Positions 48,656 to 61,654 of a stretch of 64,000 bases of DNA are shown piece by piece. The notes beneath the pieces are model-generated. The model searched no databases. It was not told the origin of the DNA and was given only the letters and a program-made list of their open reading frames with translations. The position numbers and the translations under genes are program-made. The stretch's first letter is position 1. Every line of letters begins with the position of its first letter. Source of the DNA: Carallia brachiata (taxonomy: Eukaryota; Streptophyta; Magnoliopsida; Malpighiales; Rhizophoraceae); NCBI GenBank assembly GCA_021464245.1, contig JADCRB010000074.1:1109020-1173019 (forward strand), written 5' to 3'.

Positions 48656-49922
48656 GTGATTGATTAAATTTGCATTTTATAATTCATAGCTGTCACAAAC
48701 TATTGCAGCTCAACACAGCACCTCACTTTTACATCTGTTTCTTTCTCTCCCTTAATTCCAGATAATTCAGATTAGTAATTACCAGTTACCACTATCTCTT
48801 GGCAAACACCTGCAGCTGGGTTCATTGGAGTGAAGTCTCCAATACCATACATATGGAGGGAGACTGTGGGAGACAAGTACTTCAAACATGGAGTAAATTT
48901 TGCCTATGGAGGGACGGGAGTGTTTCCTACTATGGCTCCATTCCCGAACATGACCTCCCAGATTGATTTATTCGAGCAGATGATCAATGAAAAAATATTT
49001 ACTCCCGAAGACCTGCAGCACTCGGCGGCCCTTGTCTCAGTTGCTGGGAATGACTATAGCGATTACATGACCTTTAATGGCTCTGCTCAAGTAACTCTCA
49101 TACACATCTTTTTACCCCCCATATTTTCCGTTGTTTTATCCTTCCAATAGACTGCAAGTTTCATTTTAGTGATTAGGTGAGGTGTATTGATCTTTCTATG
49201 AACACTTTCATATGGCAGGGTTTTCCAGACTTCATACAACGAGTGGTCAATCAAGTTGCCCTGAACTTGAAACGCATTGTCGATTTCGGAGTGAAAAGAG
49301 TCATCGTGAACGGATTACAACCCTTGGGTTGTCTCCCCGTTAGCACCGTCCAGTCCTCTTTCCGACGGTGTAATGGGACCAGTGTAATGGGACCAATAAC
49401 CAGCTCGTGGGTTTGCACAACACTTTGCTGCAACAAGCAGTGGCAAAGTTAAAGGCTGATTCAAAGTCATCTACTATTGCCATTCTTGATCTTTATTCAG
49501 CATTCATGACTGTTTTCAAGAACAAAGGAGAACGCCCCGGTAATCACAAACTAGTTGCTTTTTTTTTTTTGTTTTTTTTTTCGTGCATGCCCAATTGGCT
49601 TTTGGCTCAAATATCCTTATCGTGCAGGATGTACAACGTTTCCAAATCCGTTGCTGCCATGTTGTGTTGGTGTAAGTTCTAATTATAAATGTGGGAAAAT
49701 GGAGAATGGGGCAAAAATGTACAAAGTTTGTGAGGACCCTAAATCTACTTTCTTTTGGGACAATGAACATCCTACACAGGAAGGATGGCGGGCTGTGTAT
49801 TCAGCTTTGCATGCCAATCTTCAACAACTTTAAACTTTAAGTTGCTGTATGGCATTAAATTTCTTCCTGCCCCCCTCTGTTTCCTCTGTATCTCTTTTTT
49901 CTCTGTATTTTATAACGATGCT

Positions 49923-51355
49923 TGACCGGATAAAATCTTGTAAGCGTACAGGGCCGATCGTAGCAATAAAATCCTAGTGAATATTCCAGGTGTCGAACCC
50001 AAGGAAACAAAGAATTAATTATGATTTAAATTATTCAAACTAAAGGTTTTATGTTGAGAAAATTAATGAGAAGCAGAATTATTAAACCAAAAATTAAACA
50101 ATTTAACTAATGGAAAATCAGAGGCAAATTAATTAAAACTAAACAAAATAGAGGGTACCAGGGCTATGGGTTTTCACCTATAAAGGGCTGAATTACATGA
50201 ATTTTGTGGATTAATGATTTGAATGTCAATTCCTCTTCTTTAGTTAGTGTTCTTTGTCAAGCAACCCTAACCGTATTCAATCTATTTATGATCTTCTCTC
50301 GAACTCACACAAAATAGATTAAATCCATTAAGAATAGAGAATTTATAATGACATCATATAAACTTATCTCATGTCTGACTCAAAGTTCATATGTTTATCT
50401 ATTTAGTGCACGATTGTATCTCATCTGTCGATCTCAACACAAATCCTATGACTACTTTCATGATGGTTAGGCACAAAAGTATATTTAAGAACAAAATAGA
50501 TAAATCAAATCGAGTTCTCAACTGATAATTGCAATAAAATCAAAAGAACATCTAAACATCCACAAAATCAAATAATCCAACTCTAAACTAGGCTACATCC
50601 CTTTCGCCCTAGTTTAGAATTCTAGCTACTCATGCTAAAAACCAAAGATAAACAAATATCCAACATCATTAAGTTCAAAAGAAAAAGAAGGGAAAGAAAA
50701 GGAATCGAAAAAAACTCGTTTCCGACGTCTTCGCGTTCCTCCCTTATGCTCTTCTCCTCTTTGCTCTCTACGCTTTTTCTCTGTCTTGTATCAACAAGAA
50801 TAGCCTCCAAAAGCCCTCTAACTCTGCTGTAACTTTCGTATTAATAGTCCCCTCAAATAAGCCCTAAAGAGTCCAAATTCGAGTCGGAAAAGGATTTATA
50901 AATTTTCTGGACAGTTTCGACCCTGTATGATCGGACACAAATTTCGACCCCTTCCACGCAGAATCCGAAGTTTTTCAAAACAGAAAAGTTGTAGGTTTAT
51001 CTCTTAGCTTCGATTCGGCTTAAGAATCATCCAATTCCGAGTTGTGTAGAGAAAGTTATGGCTGAAATACCAAGCAGTGTGCAAAACTGTGAAATTCTAT
51101 CCGAACCGACCACATATTAGCTTTTCAACCAAACTTTTGGTTCGGTTCTTTGGTGCTTGGCTTGTTTCTACTCCTTCAAACCCGATAGGTTCTTTTTTCC
51201 AAGCATCAAATACTTCGGTTATGTCCAATTGTCCTACAAAGCATAAAAGAAGTAACTGAAGTAGAATTTACCACAATTCACAATATTTACATAGTTAAAC
51301 TATCCAAATATATATAAAAATTATGCATAAACTTATGTAAATATTGAACCTATCA
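49923..51355 (-). mobile_element. Solo LTR, 1433 bp, 3' of GDSL copy 3
   Basis: The insert begins TGACCGGATAAAA and ends GAACCTATCA, with TG..CA termini, and is flanked by a perfect 5-bp duplication ATGCT (49918-49922 and 51356-51360). The 3' flank of copy 1 shows the unoccupied site. No internal retrotransposon sequence or second LTR is present, so this is a solo LTR left by recombination. Read on the minus strand it has a T-rich 3' part ending in GGGTTCGACACC..., a pattern I associate with plant Ty3/gypsy LTRs; that orientation and class are inferred. Confidence 0.88.
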
Positions 51356-51469
51356 ATGCTCTTTATTCTTTTGCTTCACTTGCTGTAACATGCAAGTAAT
51401 AATAAACAGTTATTTCTTCTTACCAATCATAGCCGTCCCTTGTTATTCTTGAGCATGTTGTAGTAAAGT

Positions 51470-52470
51470 TCAAACAGATCATTTATCATTAAATGATAGG
51501 TCCCTTAAAAGGCTGTGAACATGAACTCTGCATGTATACTTAGCAGCGACTAACTTTGCAAATTGCATTGTGCCCTGAAGGCTCCTCTGTTCTGGCTGGT
51601 CTTGTGAAGGTCAAATTTCTAAATTGAGTTCAAATCATATCCTTTATGATTGAGGGAATCAACTAAACGCGTGATTAGCCAAAATTTTATCCTTTCAAAT
51701 CAGTTTATTTCGAGAGGAACCCTTTTTTTTTAATTTTTTTTGGCGTTCAAACCGCAAAATTAAACCGCAAGTTTTATACGACTGCTAATTTTGGTTAACA
51801 AGAGCCACAAGCCAACATCATTAAGGAGTGTCAAGAGCTTTTGGAATGCTCCTGGGAAGTGCAATTGCACCGTATATACAGGGAAGACAACCGAGGTGCA
51901 GATGGGTTGGCTAATTGCACTCTTAATCAACCGTTGGGGTTGCAAGTCTTGAGCCAGGTGCCTGGGGGCTTGATGCAGATCTTGCTGGGTGATAAGGCAG
52001 GGTCTCCTTCTCTTGAGTGATTGGTGATTAATTTGGGTTCTTAACCGTCCTATTTGACCCAAAACAAGAAGGAACAGACAACAGTTCTATTCGCCTGCTC
52101 GTGCTCTCTTGCTTTTGTTTTTGGTGAAAAAGTTATCGTCACACTTCATAATGCATGCTCTGTCAAACATATTTATATTTAATAATTTTCAAATACATGT
52201 CAGATGTTATAAAACGTGGGATAAACACAAAATTAGTTTTATATACTTAGACAAAATTTTAATACGTTCCGAATTTTATGAGTATTTTATATAAATTTTA
52301 AATATTAATGCATCTATGTCAATTGAATCTTTCATTTAACAAAATGTGTTTAACTGTTAAAAAATTACAATTGATTATTGATCGCGTTAAAAAATTTTTG
52401 AAAAAACGAAAAAAAATAATTAAAAAAATAAAAAAATCCATTTATAATATCAGAATACCTATACCCTACG

Positions 52471-52501
<31 letters not shown>

Positions 52502-52507
52502 CCAAAA
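51470..52507. other. Spacer right of the GDSL array
   Basis: Contains a LINE RNase H tail (about 51790-52019), AT-rich sequence, and a run of about 23 A at 52478-52501. No intact gene. Confidence 0.6.
51790..52170 (+). mobile_element. LINE 3' remnant: C-terminal RNase H tail
   Basis: A plus-strand frame reads CQELLECSWEVQLHRIYRED, then NRGADGLANCTLNQPLG and a stop TGA at 52017-52019. The YRE.NR.AD.LAN signature is the conserved end of the RNase H domain in plant L1-type LINEs. Only this tail and a T-rich 3' UTR-like stretch remain. It differs in sequence from the LINE fragment near 44656-45240, so it is a separate insertion. Confidence 0.75.
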
Positions 52508-52858
52508 TCAGGCAACAACGCCCTCCTCCCTCTCTCTATACCGTATTTTCAGCGCGGCCCATTCGGTAAAGCTGGAAGAGGGAGCTCTGGACGAGTGGAG
52601 AAGAAACAGATATAGGGTTGGGGCCCTCGCCGCCCTGCCGTGGTTGTTGTTGTTGTCGTTTTCCTTGTCGGCTTGGTTATCGACTCCGTCGGCATCAGAA
52701 TCGGCAGCGGTGGAGGAGGGTGGGGAGTCTGACATGCTCAACGGAGAGGAGGCGGACGACGTAGAGGGACTGGGAGAGCAATCGAAGCAAGGAGACCTCA
52801 CCAAGAGCTGTCGGACCAATGCCAACACAGATGATTCCTTGTTCCCATACTTCTCCAT
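52508..52858 (-). CDS. Hypothetical Ser/Asp/Asn-rich protein, 116 aa
   Basis: Minus-strand ORF with stop at 52508-52510 and start at 52856-52858. It begins MEKYGNKESSVLALVRQL, then a Cys-containing RSPCFDCSP segment, a Ser-rich and acidic stretch with ADSDADGVDNQADKEND, an Asn run, and a tail of weaker character. The region is GC-richer than its flanks, and upstream on the same strand (53080 to 52859) lies a pyrimidine-rich, UTR-like leader, both favouring a real first exon. I recognise no domain. The last 40 residues may be intron or UTR read-through. Could be a gene fragment. Confidence 0.4.
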   Translation of the reverse strand: MEKYGNKESSVLALVRQLLVRSPCFDCSPSPSTSSASSPLSMSDSPPSSTAADSDADGVDNQADKENDNNNNHGRAARAPTLYLFLLHSSRAPSSSFTEWAALKIRYREREEGVVA

Positions 52859-54406
52859 TTTTTTTCCTTTTATATTCTTCTTCTTCTTCTACTTTACTGC
52901 TTTCTACTATTTGATGATAATGATTCATAGAATTCTTTACAAATTGATATAAAAGAACCTTCGATTGATTATTAGTTAAATAATATAATAATATCAAGAC
53001 AGATTTGAAATAAAGAAGAAGTGGTTGATGACGAGCGGATTAGAGGCTGGAGAGAGAGAGAAAAGAAGGGATAGAGATGGGTTTTTTTTTTTTTTGAAGG
53101 GGGAGGGGGGAAATAACGTATTGTGAAGTATTCTGTCACTTTTAATTAATTTTTTTTAATTTTCTTATATTTTTGTTACTTTTTAAAATTTTTTATTGTG
53201 ATCAATTATGATTTTTAACAATCAAACTATATTCCATTCAATGTAAGACTATATTGGAATAGTTACATTAATATTTGAAACTTAAATGAAATGCTCCCTA
53301 TGTTTTAAGGTTGAATTAAAATTTTTTCAAACATATAAGATTAATTTTTTACTTATCCCTTATAAAACATATCCAACAAAAAGATTAAAATAAAAAATTC
53401 GGCCTTACATATCAGGTACTTCTAAATTACTTGTCAGATACTTTAAATGCAAAAATTAATTTCCAATTTACTAAAAATAATAAACATAATAATTTTTTTC
53501 TAATAATTATACTAATAAATTGTTTGATGGTATAAAAAGTGTTAATTAATGAATATTTGTTATTTTATTAATTATGTTAACTACTTAATTTTTTTGAACT
53601 AATTAAACACTTTAATTCATAATTGCTTAAAATATTATGTTATATATATGGTTCTAAAATCTTAACAAAATATTAATTACATCATCAAACATCATAATAA
53701 TAATAATTATTATGAATTTATGTTAAAAATTCTAAATTTATAGATAATATTTAAATATTATATATACAATATATAATATAATAATATATATTATATAGTT
53801 GTATTTACGCAATCCATATCCCTATTTTTAAAAAACTTATGTGTCTCTGTATCTATTTTATATGGTGTATCATAACAGTATCTATGCATCTTTGCGAAAA
53901 ATTAAAACAAATTAATTAAAAAAAAAAAGATACTTTGAGCCGGAGACTCAAAATGGGGAGTTTGTAGGCCAATTTCCCTCGCAATTATGAGCGTTGCTCC
54001 TGGTCCATGAGCTTTGGGTTCTCACACTTTGTGACAAGCCTGTAGTCGCAGTGTTGGATCAGGACAACCCATCTGCAAAATCGAAGTGAGGCCCAAAATA
54101 AGCGTACTTTCATATCCGTATGTGCCCGAAAGCTCAGGCCGTTCAGGGCCCGAAAATCTTAACCAAATTTAAGGGTTACAATCATAATTACTGCCATGCC
54201 ATGCTGGTGGTCTAAGTGATAAATGACGTCGGGTCTGTGTGAACGATTATAGATTTTTGGTCGTATTAAATAAAGTAGTGAGATCATATAGCTAACACAG
54301 TATTATAGGTGGGTTTGCTTCCCATTGGTCAATACTTTTTTTGCACACAGTCATAATTTTCTTTAACATAATTTTATGTGTCACGCTTTGTTTCTTTATT
54401 TTGTTG

Positions 54407-54410
<4 letters not shown>

Positions 54411-54447
<37 letters not shown>

Positions 54448-54480
54448 TATATAATATATAATATATATATATATATATTG
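54411..54480. repeat. (TA)n microsatellite with interruptions
   Basis: About 70 bases of TA interrupted by AATATA steps. Such tracts are unstable and prone to assembly error. Confidence 0.9.
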
Positions 54481-57400
54481 CTGGTTTTATTATTATTATT
54501 TTTTTGGTACACTTAAAATTATAACTTTGGCAATTTTGCTTTTTAGTATATCCCCCACCAAGTTAGAAGTCGAGCATAGAGAATGACGAGCAATCAAAAA
54601 CTTCCATTTGCAACCCGTGACATTATAGACAATAGACTGACATGAAGGATTTTTTTTTTTTTGGACCACATGAAGCTTTTTAAAATTTGTCTAGTGGGTT
54701 ATTAAAATATTAATATTTCTTTATGCATTTTAATCTTTTTTTAATTGTCCCTCGCCATCATATTAATGATCGAATTAGCTGGACGGTACCATTGTCGTAC
54801 ATATGATTTTTCCTTTTCTAGAACCTCGGAGGAGGACCATATATTAATAGATTTTTTGGATATTTCATAAGGTGTGAAGAGAAGGAACGAGGAATCTACT
54901 CTACCTGATGCCTTGCCTGGGAACCTGTGGTCATCAACAAAAACTAATAAAGTTCCTCAATAATTGATTCGGGTGTTGCTTTCCAACTTCCTCCAGTGAA
55001 AACTAAATTTCAAGATCAATCAGGCAACCCACGAGGATGAATAAATTTTGTTTAGTCTACATCATTAAACTGCTCACCTTACATGAGTTTTAAAATTCTA
55101 GTGAGAGTTTCAATGTTAGAGGTTTTAGGCTTAAATTCATATATATATATATATATATATCATGTCGTGTACTTGATAGCCATTTAACTTTGTTCAAATG
55201 AAAAAATATGCTATGCTCGCATTAGCTATAGCCTATGGTTGGTTTATTGTTATTTTGGTTCCCTTTGGAACTGCTGTCGTTTTAAGGTTGTTGTGATGCT
55301 AGCTGGCTGGAAAGCTACCCATATTATACGCATCTTGCCCGCGCATGGACTGACATGAGAAACAAATTAAGAAAGAGAACAACATGATTACACACTCAAT
55401 TGTCTTAAGAACAACATTAATCCTATTATTTCATGATCTCTTACTAATTTTTTTTTCGAACAAATCCTACAAAATTTAATTCAGTTGAACCCTTCAATTT
55501 TGTTTTTTAATATGAATTTTATAATCTAAAATCCTGATTGAATTATTACAACTTAAGAATTATAAAATATGTGATATTTGTCCACAATTCTGTTCAATAT
55601 CACTCAAAAATATTGCATCAAATAAAAGAATCTAATTCCATTTTTTTAAATACATTTTAAAATCCATACCAAACAAATGAGATCAAATGAATTAAAACAA
55701 TTTTTTTTTTGGTCAAAGAATTAAAACAATTTTACTAACCAAGAGAATCATTTTTATCCCAGAACTTAATGTTTGAGATGTTCATCCTTTGACGGGCGTT
55801 ATGTTTACCTGATCTGGGCTGCTTGGGCCCAATGCAGCCCGCCTGAGTCAAGTTCCTTACCTAATCCACAAACTATTTGGGACTAATGGCACAGTACATA
55901 GTAATAATTTCAATTACCCAAATGCCTCGCGCCGTACCAACTAGATGAGGATAAGGCTTTGCCTAATTGTTTGGTAACTGTGACTGCTAAATGTAAGATC
56001 GTGAACTTCACTCAACCCCTTTGATACGCTGCAGTTCCTTTGGGAAAAAAAGGAAGTCCCAACTGCACCGTTGCTTGAAAGACGACATCGCAATAGATCC
56101 ATCACGCATGTACGTGATTTGAGATTGCACATGCATATATTGGAGCCATGTGGAACTTCGACGACCGAGATATAAGAAATTAAAAAAAAAAAATTGCAAT
56201 GATGCAAAGATTAGAAGCGGAAATCAGACGTGGATGTATATTACTTAATTTTAATTCTTAGTTTCAAGATATATGTCTTTTGATAAATAGTAAACTAACT
56301 GCAACTAGTAGTTAAGATTGAATTATATGCCTCTGCGGTGAATTCTCGCATCCAATTCGTGGATGAATGTAATTGAACTCATAAAATATTCTTGGTTTTT
56401 TGTTTTTTCTTTGTTAAGCACAAGTCAATAGGGAAAGTCCCCATGTGCCATAACTTGGACAGGAAATATCTGCCCAGAACCCTACATCTTTGTCGAATCT
56501 CTTAGCACGCCACGTGTTGCTTGTTCTGCTGTATTGCTGGTCCAAATGCAGATTGTCTTCTTTCGGTGAATTATTGTTCCTGCACCTAGTGCCTTTGGTT
56601 TTTAATTAAGAGTCATGTGCTCCCCTCGCCTATTGGCGTATACAAACAAAGTGTACTTTAATTTTGTCCAGACGCATGTAGCTACGGGTAGTTAAGTGTC
56701 CCAACAATCCACAACCATACCACTTTTGGAAATTCAACATACTATTTTGGGGATCCACATTTTGTCAGTCTAATGTGCTTGGTGACACCGATCAATGCCT
56801 TCACTTTTCCCATCTGTTTCTGGGTAGGAGGGAAAAGGATTGAATTCCTTCGTGCTTGCAATTTTCTCTTGCGAGGTTTGATTTATGGCCTTTGTTTTTT
56901 TTGGTCTAATATGGGCTATTTATTCAATTACAGAACAACTAACCTACCCTAACCACGTTGGCTAGCCGAGATGGCCACCATCCGGGACATAATGTCATAA
57001 TGTCCACGGTTGGGGGGGTGGGGTGGTTGGTCAGCCTCAATTTCGAAAATCTTGTAAATGCATGATAGAATTCAAGATTTTAGTCCGGATGGCTAGTTGC
57101 GCCTAGTTATGGGAGCTGGGATCTTAAAACAAGCACCCAATAAAATAATTCCTTAATGTAAAGGGGTTGCGTTGTTAAAATTGTCATGAGAGAGATTTAA
57201 TCTTAATCGACGTGTACGCTGACCTGAATATATTATAATCATCAATACAAAACACTAACTATAATAAAAAGATTAAACTATACTTCAATCATAGGCATGC
57301 TCAAACATATTGTAGTAGGATTAATTTTGTTTTCGTTTCAATATTGTGCTCAATTGATACGTTATCTCAGCTTGTATAATATTCTAAATCAGCTTCCTTG

Positions 57401-60400
57401 TTCCGGTTAAAGCAAAAATATTTACAAATTTATATCTATGCATTTTGGATTTTGATCCAAGGATTTGGATTTTAATTTAGAAGGGAGAACGAATTCAATT
57501 TTGGACAAATTTAGAGGTAGCTAGCGTTTCAATTATGCAATTGAAACAATTGAAATTTACTTCAAATGCCCCGATATATCCACCCTGCCTGGCTATTTGC
57601 ATTACGATTCCCATACATTTGGGGTTTTAATATTGCTTTAAGTACCTCTAAAAACCAAAGCCTCAAATATGATTCTTCGCTGTATGTCCACATTGGATTG
57701 GATAAGATTTGGGTGGAACATCTAGACTCTAGGGAGCATGGTGAATGGTGTGTGAATAAAATTTTTGCGAGTGGATAAGAATTCTCTCTCTGTAGTCGCC
57801 GGTTGAAAATGAAAAAAAAAAAAAAACCAAATATTATATTGGGAATCTCATGCAAAGGATATTGTGTTTATATATATGAAATGATGTTGATCTTAGCCAG
57901 ACTGGAAGATCTTCCTCTTCTTCTTGGCAGAAGTGAAACAATGAAGATGCGCTCTATGCCAAATATGGACATCATAAAACCAACTCAGCATGCAATGAAT
58001 GAAATGATGGGCTACGTGCTGACAATCACAAATGTACACGGGGAGTTCATCAGAGAAGAAAAAAAAAAGCATGGAATTTGCGTTAGTTGTAATGAGGTGT
58101 GTATCTTCGAATTCTCCTACGATTAATTGCAGCGATAATTAGGTGTCTCGCTTGATTTTGATTATTCCTTTTAGAGAAAAATAAAAAATAAAAAAATGCC
58201 GAAAAAGAAAGTACGTCTGGTACGTGTCATTGCCCCCTTGGTCCCCACTCCAACCTTCGTTCACGAGCAGGCTTAAGGGAGTCTGGTCAAGTACTGCACG
58301 TCTCTTGCCAATATCACACACAATTGTCCAGACAAATGATTTGTAGGAATCTTGTCAACAACTATAAAATAACCGGATAATGGCATTGCATGTTTGGTCC
58401 ACCATAATCATGCATGTGATCAAATCAAATATAATACCTACAAGAGAAACAATTATAAATACAAGAGCGTTGATTTTAATCAATTATTGTCTGATTGAAA
58501 TCAATCTTGAAGCTTGAGTCAAACGGTTTTATCTGATGTTCATCAGCATCAGTGTTATCCTATTAAGGTTTTGATTGGGACTGTTACTTTCATCCCACTT
58601 TTACTTTTCCATTTTTTTATCGTCCAAAAATTTGACTATTTCAGAAACCAGTACTCATAATTGTATTGCGAATGCCTCCAAAATACAAGAGCTACTTAGT
58701 ATTGATTTCTGCGAATAATACTGGAGGCCAATTATAACCAAGAAATAGAGCAAAACATGTAAATGGTAAGTTATTTTAGTTATGCAAAAAATTTGTTATC
58801 ATATAAACCAAAAAAAAAATTTATTTTGCATATAGGCACATCTAGATCTATTAATTGTTTCTTTTTTTGGATATTTAAAATGGAAAAGTAGAGTAGTATT
58901 CAACATGAAGGATTGCACCTAATCAGAGAATTAAATTTTGATAGTGTACATTTAATTCCACCAAACGCATCGCAGAAACTTGAAATCATAACCTTTGGCG
59001 TAGAGTTTTTATTTTTTATTTTTTTGATATATTGGTGAATCTTTTCAGGGGAGGTGTAAATTTGAACTGCAATACTTTCTCGTTAAAACTCGTTTGAGAG
59101 TCTGATAATTGTTCATTTTACGCCCTGATTACTAGCTTATCATTGAGTTTTAAGCTTTGACGTCCTCTCCTGTGGAGATCTGATTGGAGTTGTCATACCT
59201 CGGAGAGACTAATATTTGCTTGAGTTGTCTTCTTGCAACTTTTTTTTCCTCCATTTTTTCTGCTCTCAGTATCAAAAAAAGAAAAAAAGGAACACAACTT
59301 GCTCTAGGTGTCCAATTAATGGAGAAAAAAAAAAGAAACTAAAAAGTAAACAAAAATATTGACATAAGGAACAAGAGGATTTTGGTAAGTGGACAAAATA
59401 TTTACTTAGAAAACAGTCATACGCTTTTTTTTTCCAAAAATTAAACTTTAAATATACATAATATTTCTCTAAATATATTTAGTGTTATCATAAAACTTGA
59501 TTTTAAATAAAAAGATTTTTTTTTTACTTTTTTTTTTTTCCTAACATCCTCTGATAGCGTATGACCATTTTCTCTACCCACCCAGAAAACTTTTATCGGA
59601 ATGATATCGTATGCAAAACGGGTTGGGAACCACTTATTTCACTTCAATATGCTTGCCTTTTGAATTCTTAAAACTAAAATGTTTATTCTAGAAATATTGG
59701 CAACCAGTCGCATACACCCACTATGTGGGGGATATTCCATGTTTTTCAATTTCCATGTTTTCAATGAAATTTCAGTCCAAAAAAAAATCTCTGACAAATT
59801 TTTTTTAGCAACAATTTCATTAATATTTTCAAAAATAATCAAACACAACAGATGCCAAAATTTGATGGAGCTAAAGTTTCAAAAACAAACTCCCACAGCA
59901 TGACTGTGCAAGCTGCAACTTCAGTAGATACCATGACCATTTAAGAACCAGCCACCATCTGTATATAGGCATTCGCTATACAAATATATTTGTGTATGTA
60001 TATATAACCCAATATCTATATATAAGCATTCCCTATACCTTTTTTTTTTTGAGAAAATTTTTCCTCTTTCTCCTAGTCTACAAAATGAATCCACTAGAAC
60101 TTTTAATTTATCTTTCAATTTCAGATCATAAAAACTAACATGATATTAGGACAATACGCTTATGGCAACCATCATTAGGTACGGATGTAAGGTTACAAAC
60201 TAACTTATAACAGCAATAAACTATGATTTTGTTATTTAAAAGAAAAAAAATGCCAAGTAGTCGAAGGCTTTCAAATTTAGTAATAAAAGTTTGTTATCAT
60301 GTCTCTAATAATCCAACTGACTCATATTAAATAAAGAAATTCACGGAACTTTATTTGTGTGATATGATAGGTTTTCAAAATAGAAAAGAGATTAAAAAAA

Positions 60401-60970
60401 TGTTAGCTAGCATTAATTTAAAGTACTACGCCTAATGTCATCAAATTAAATTATTGATAGTGATATATTCAAGCTGGTACTGAATTAATTAAATTACCAC
60501 GAAGGTCACCAATGTGAGGCGAATGTGGAAATAAAACAGTTCATTGACTATAGCACATGAGCACATGAAGCATTATAAAATTCGAATAAACATGCACACC
60601 GCAGGCCACATGGCTTTGTCGACCACCAAAATGATTCGATTTGGGTCAATATGCACGTGTGATTTTTTCTCTCTCACTCTATTTTTTTTCTTTTTTGCCT
60701 TTCCGATGTGGCTGAGTGGGCAGCGGATTCCAGAGAAGTCCAGCTTGCATCGGCAATGTTTAGTGCACTGAACATTGTGCCGAATATACAGCGGATAAAT
60801 AAAATATTATTATTATTTTTAGTATTCTTTTAAAAAAAATTTACAGAAAAAATTTGTTCAATACATTTTATTTGAAATATACACTTTAGATTTTAAAATA
60901 ATATTAATTTTAATTTTAATTTTAATTTTGTTAAAAAAATAAAATATCCCTTAGCTACTTCCAATACCCA

Positions 60971-61170
60971 GCTTGCATATGCCTCTAGATCGAACTAGCT
61001 GGACACGATCAAACTGACCTTTATAGTAGCACCTAACTTGCATACGTCTCTGGTTCAGACCAAATGGACACAATCCAACTGACCTCTAGGTACTTTTCGG
61101 TGCACTTAGTAACACTCAGCTCACATATGCCTCCAGATCAGGCTAGCTGGACACGATCAAACTGACCTCT
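60971..61170. repeat. Three imperfect copies of a ~52-bp repeat
   Basis: Copies at about 60971-61021, 61035-61087 and 61118-61170 share CTTGCATATGCCTCTAGATC-type starts and AGCTGGACACGATCAAACTG-type ends, with 14-30 bases between copies. No coding frame is shared across copies. Confidence 0.75.
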
Positions 61171-61654
61171 TTTTTAGGAGGAACTATCTTTCTTTGAGTC
61201 CCTTAGATTTAGAAATGAAATTTAACTATTATTGAAATTTAAATTTTAAATTTTAAATTTTATACTTTTTTTTTTTGAATGATTTAAAACTTTATACTTA
61301 TAGGTCTAAGTAACACCTAATAATTAAGTATTAAGTGTGTGTGTGTATATATATATATATATACATGGTGACTCGTATAAGACACGGGTCTGTCGCCCAC
61401 GTGCCCAAATAGATTAGTTTAGTTGATTGAAATCTGGCAAATGAAAGAGCTCATTCTCTTCTTCCAAGAGAGTTTAGATACTGTCGGGAGTCTTTTGGTG
61501 TCAAAAATCTTGAATATATCATGCCAAATGGGAACTGGTTTCGATAAACCAACAAGTACACGAGTTGTCAGAGTACTCTCACCGTAAAAATTACAATTAA
61601 ACTCATCGCTTTCTATAAACCCTCAACTTTTTTATGTAGATGAAATTAAATAAC

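Larger units (their letters stand above)
46405..49833 (+). pseudogene. GDSL esterase/lipase, tandem copy 3, truncated by a 14-bp duplication
   Basis: Exons by homology: 46405-46468, 46613-46801, 48816-49090, 49219-49539, 49628-49833. Signal peptide, FVFGDSYVDTGN, NFAYGGTGVFP and AGNDY are present. In exon 4, AGTGTAATGGGACC is duplicated in tandem (about 49367-49394), adding 14 bases; the frame shifts and meets TAA at 49450-49452, giving about 253 aa. Without the lost portion there is no WDNEHPTQEGW block, so the catalytic Asp-His pair is gone. Downstream exon sequence is otherwise well kept (the normal frame resumes as GLHNTLLQQAVAK and ends ANLQQL), so the break is recent. Intron 2 is lengthened by several insertions. 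The upstream acceptor used by copy 1 is mutated (GCAG to GCTG), and the downstream AG at 46611-46612 is used instead. Not expected to be active. Confidence 0.85.
40364..51469 (+). repeat. Tandem unit 3 of the GDSL array (about 11.1 kb, inflated by insertions)
   Basis: Starts at the diverged junction 40363/40364 and ends at GTAGTAAAGT (51460-51469), where homology to the other units stops. The unit is nearly twice the length of unit 1 because of a LINE tail, several MITEs, an intron insertion, AT-rich inserts and a solo LTR. The stretch 41100-41540, with a doubled CTAGCAAAGGATGTTAG, is also foreign to units 1 and 2; I do not recognise it. Confidence 0.85.

Noticed and set aside
55941..56207. 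Overlapping minus-strand ORFs of 63 and 88 codons
   Set aside because: Low-quality A/T-derived starts, no domain, and two frames compete over the same DNA.
57803..58126. A 107-codon plus-strand ORF
   Set aside because: No recognisable motif, poly-Lys starts and ends from A runs, and no intron or promoter context.
60700..60775. TGTGGCTGAGTGG, which resembles a tRNA D-arm
   Set aside because: No matching T-arm, anticodon stem or acceptor pairing could be found around it.
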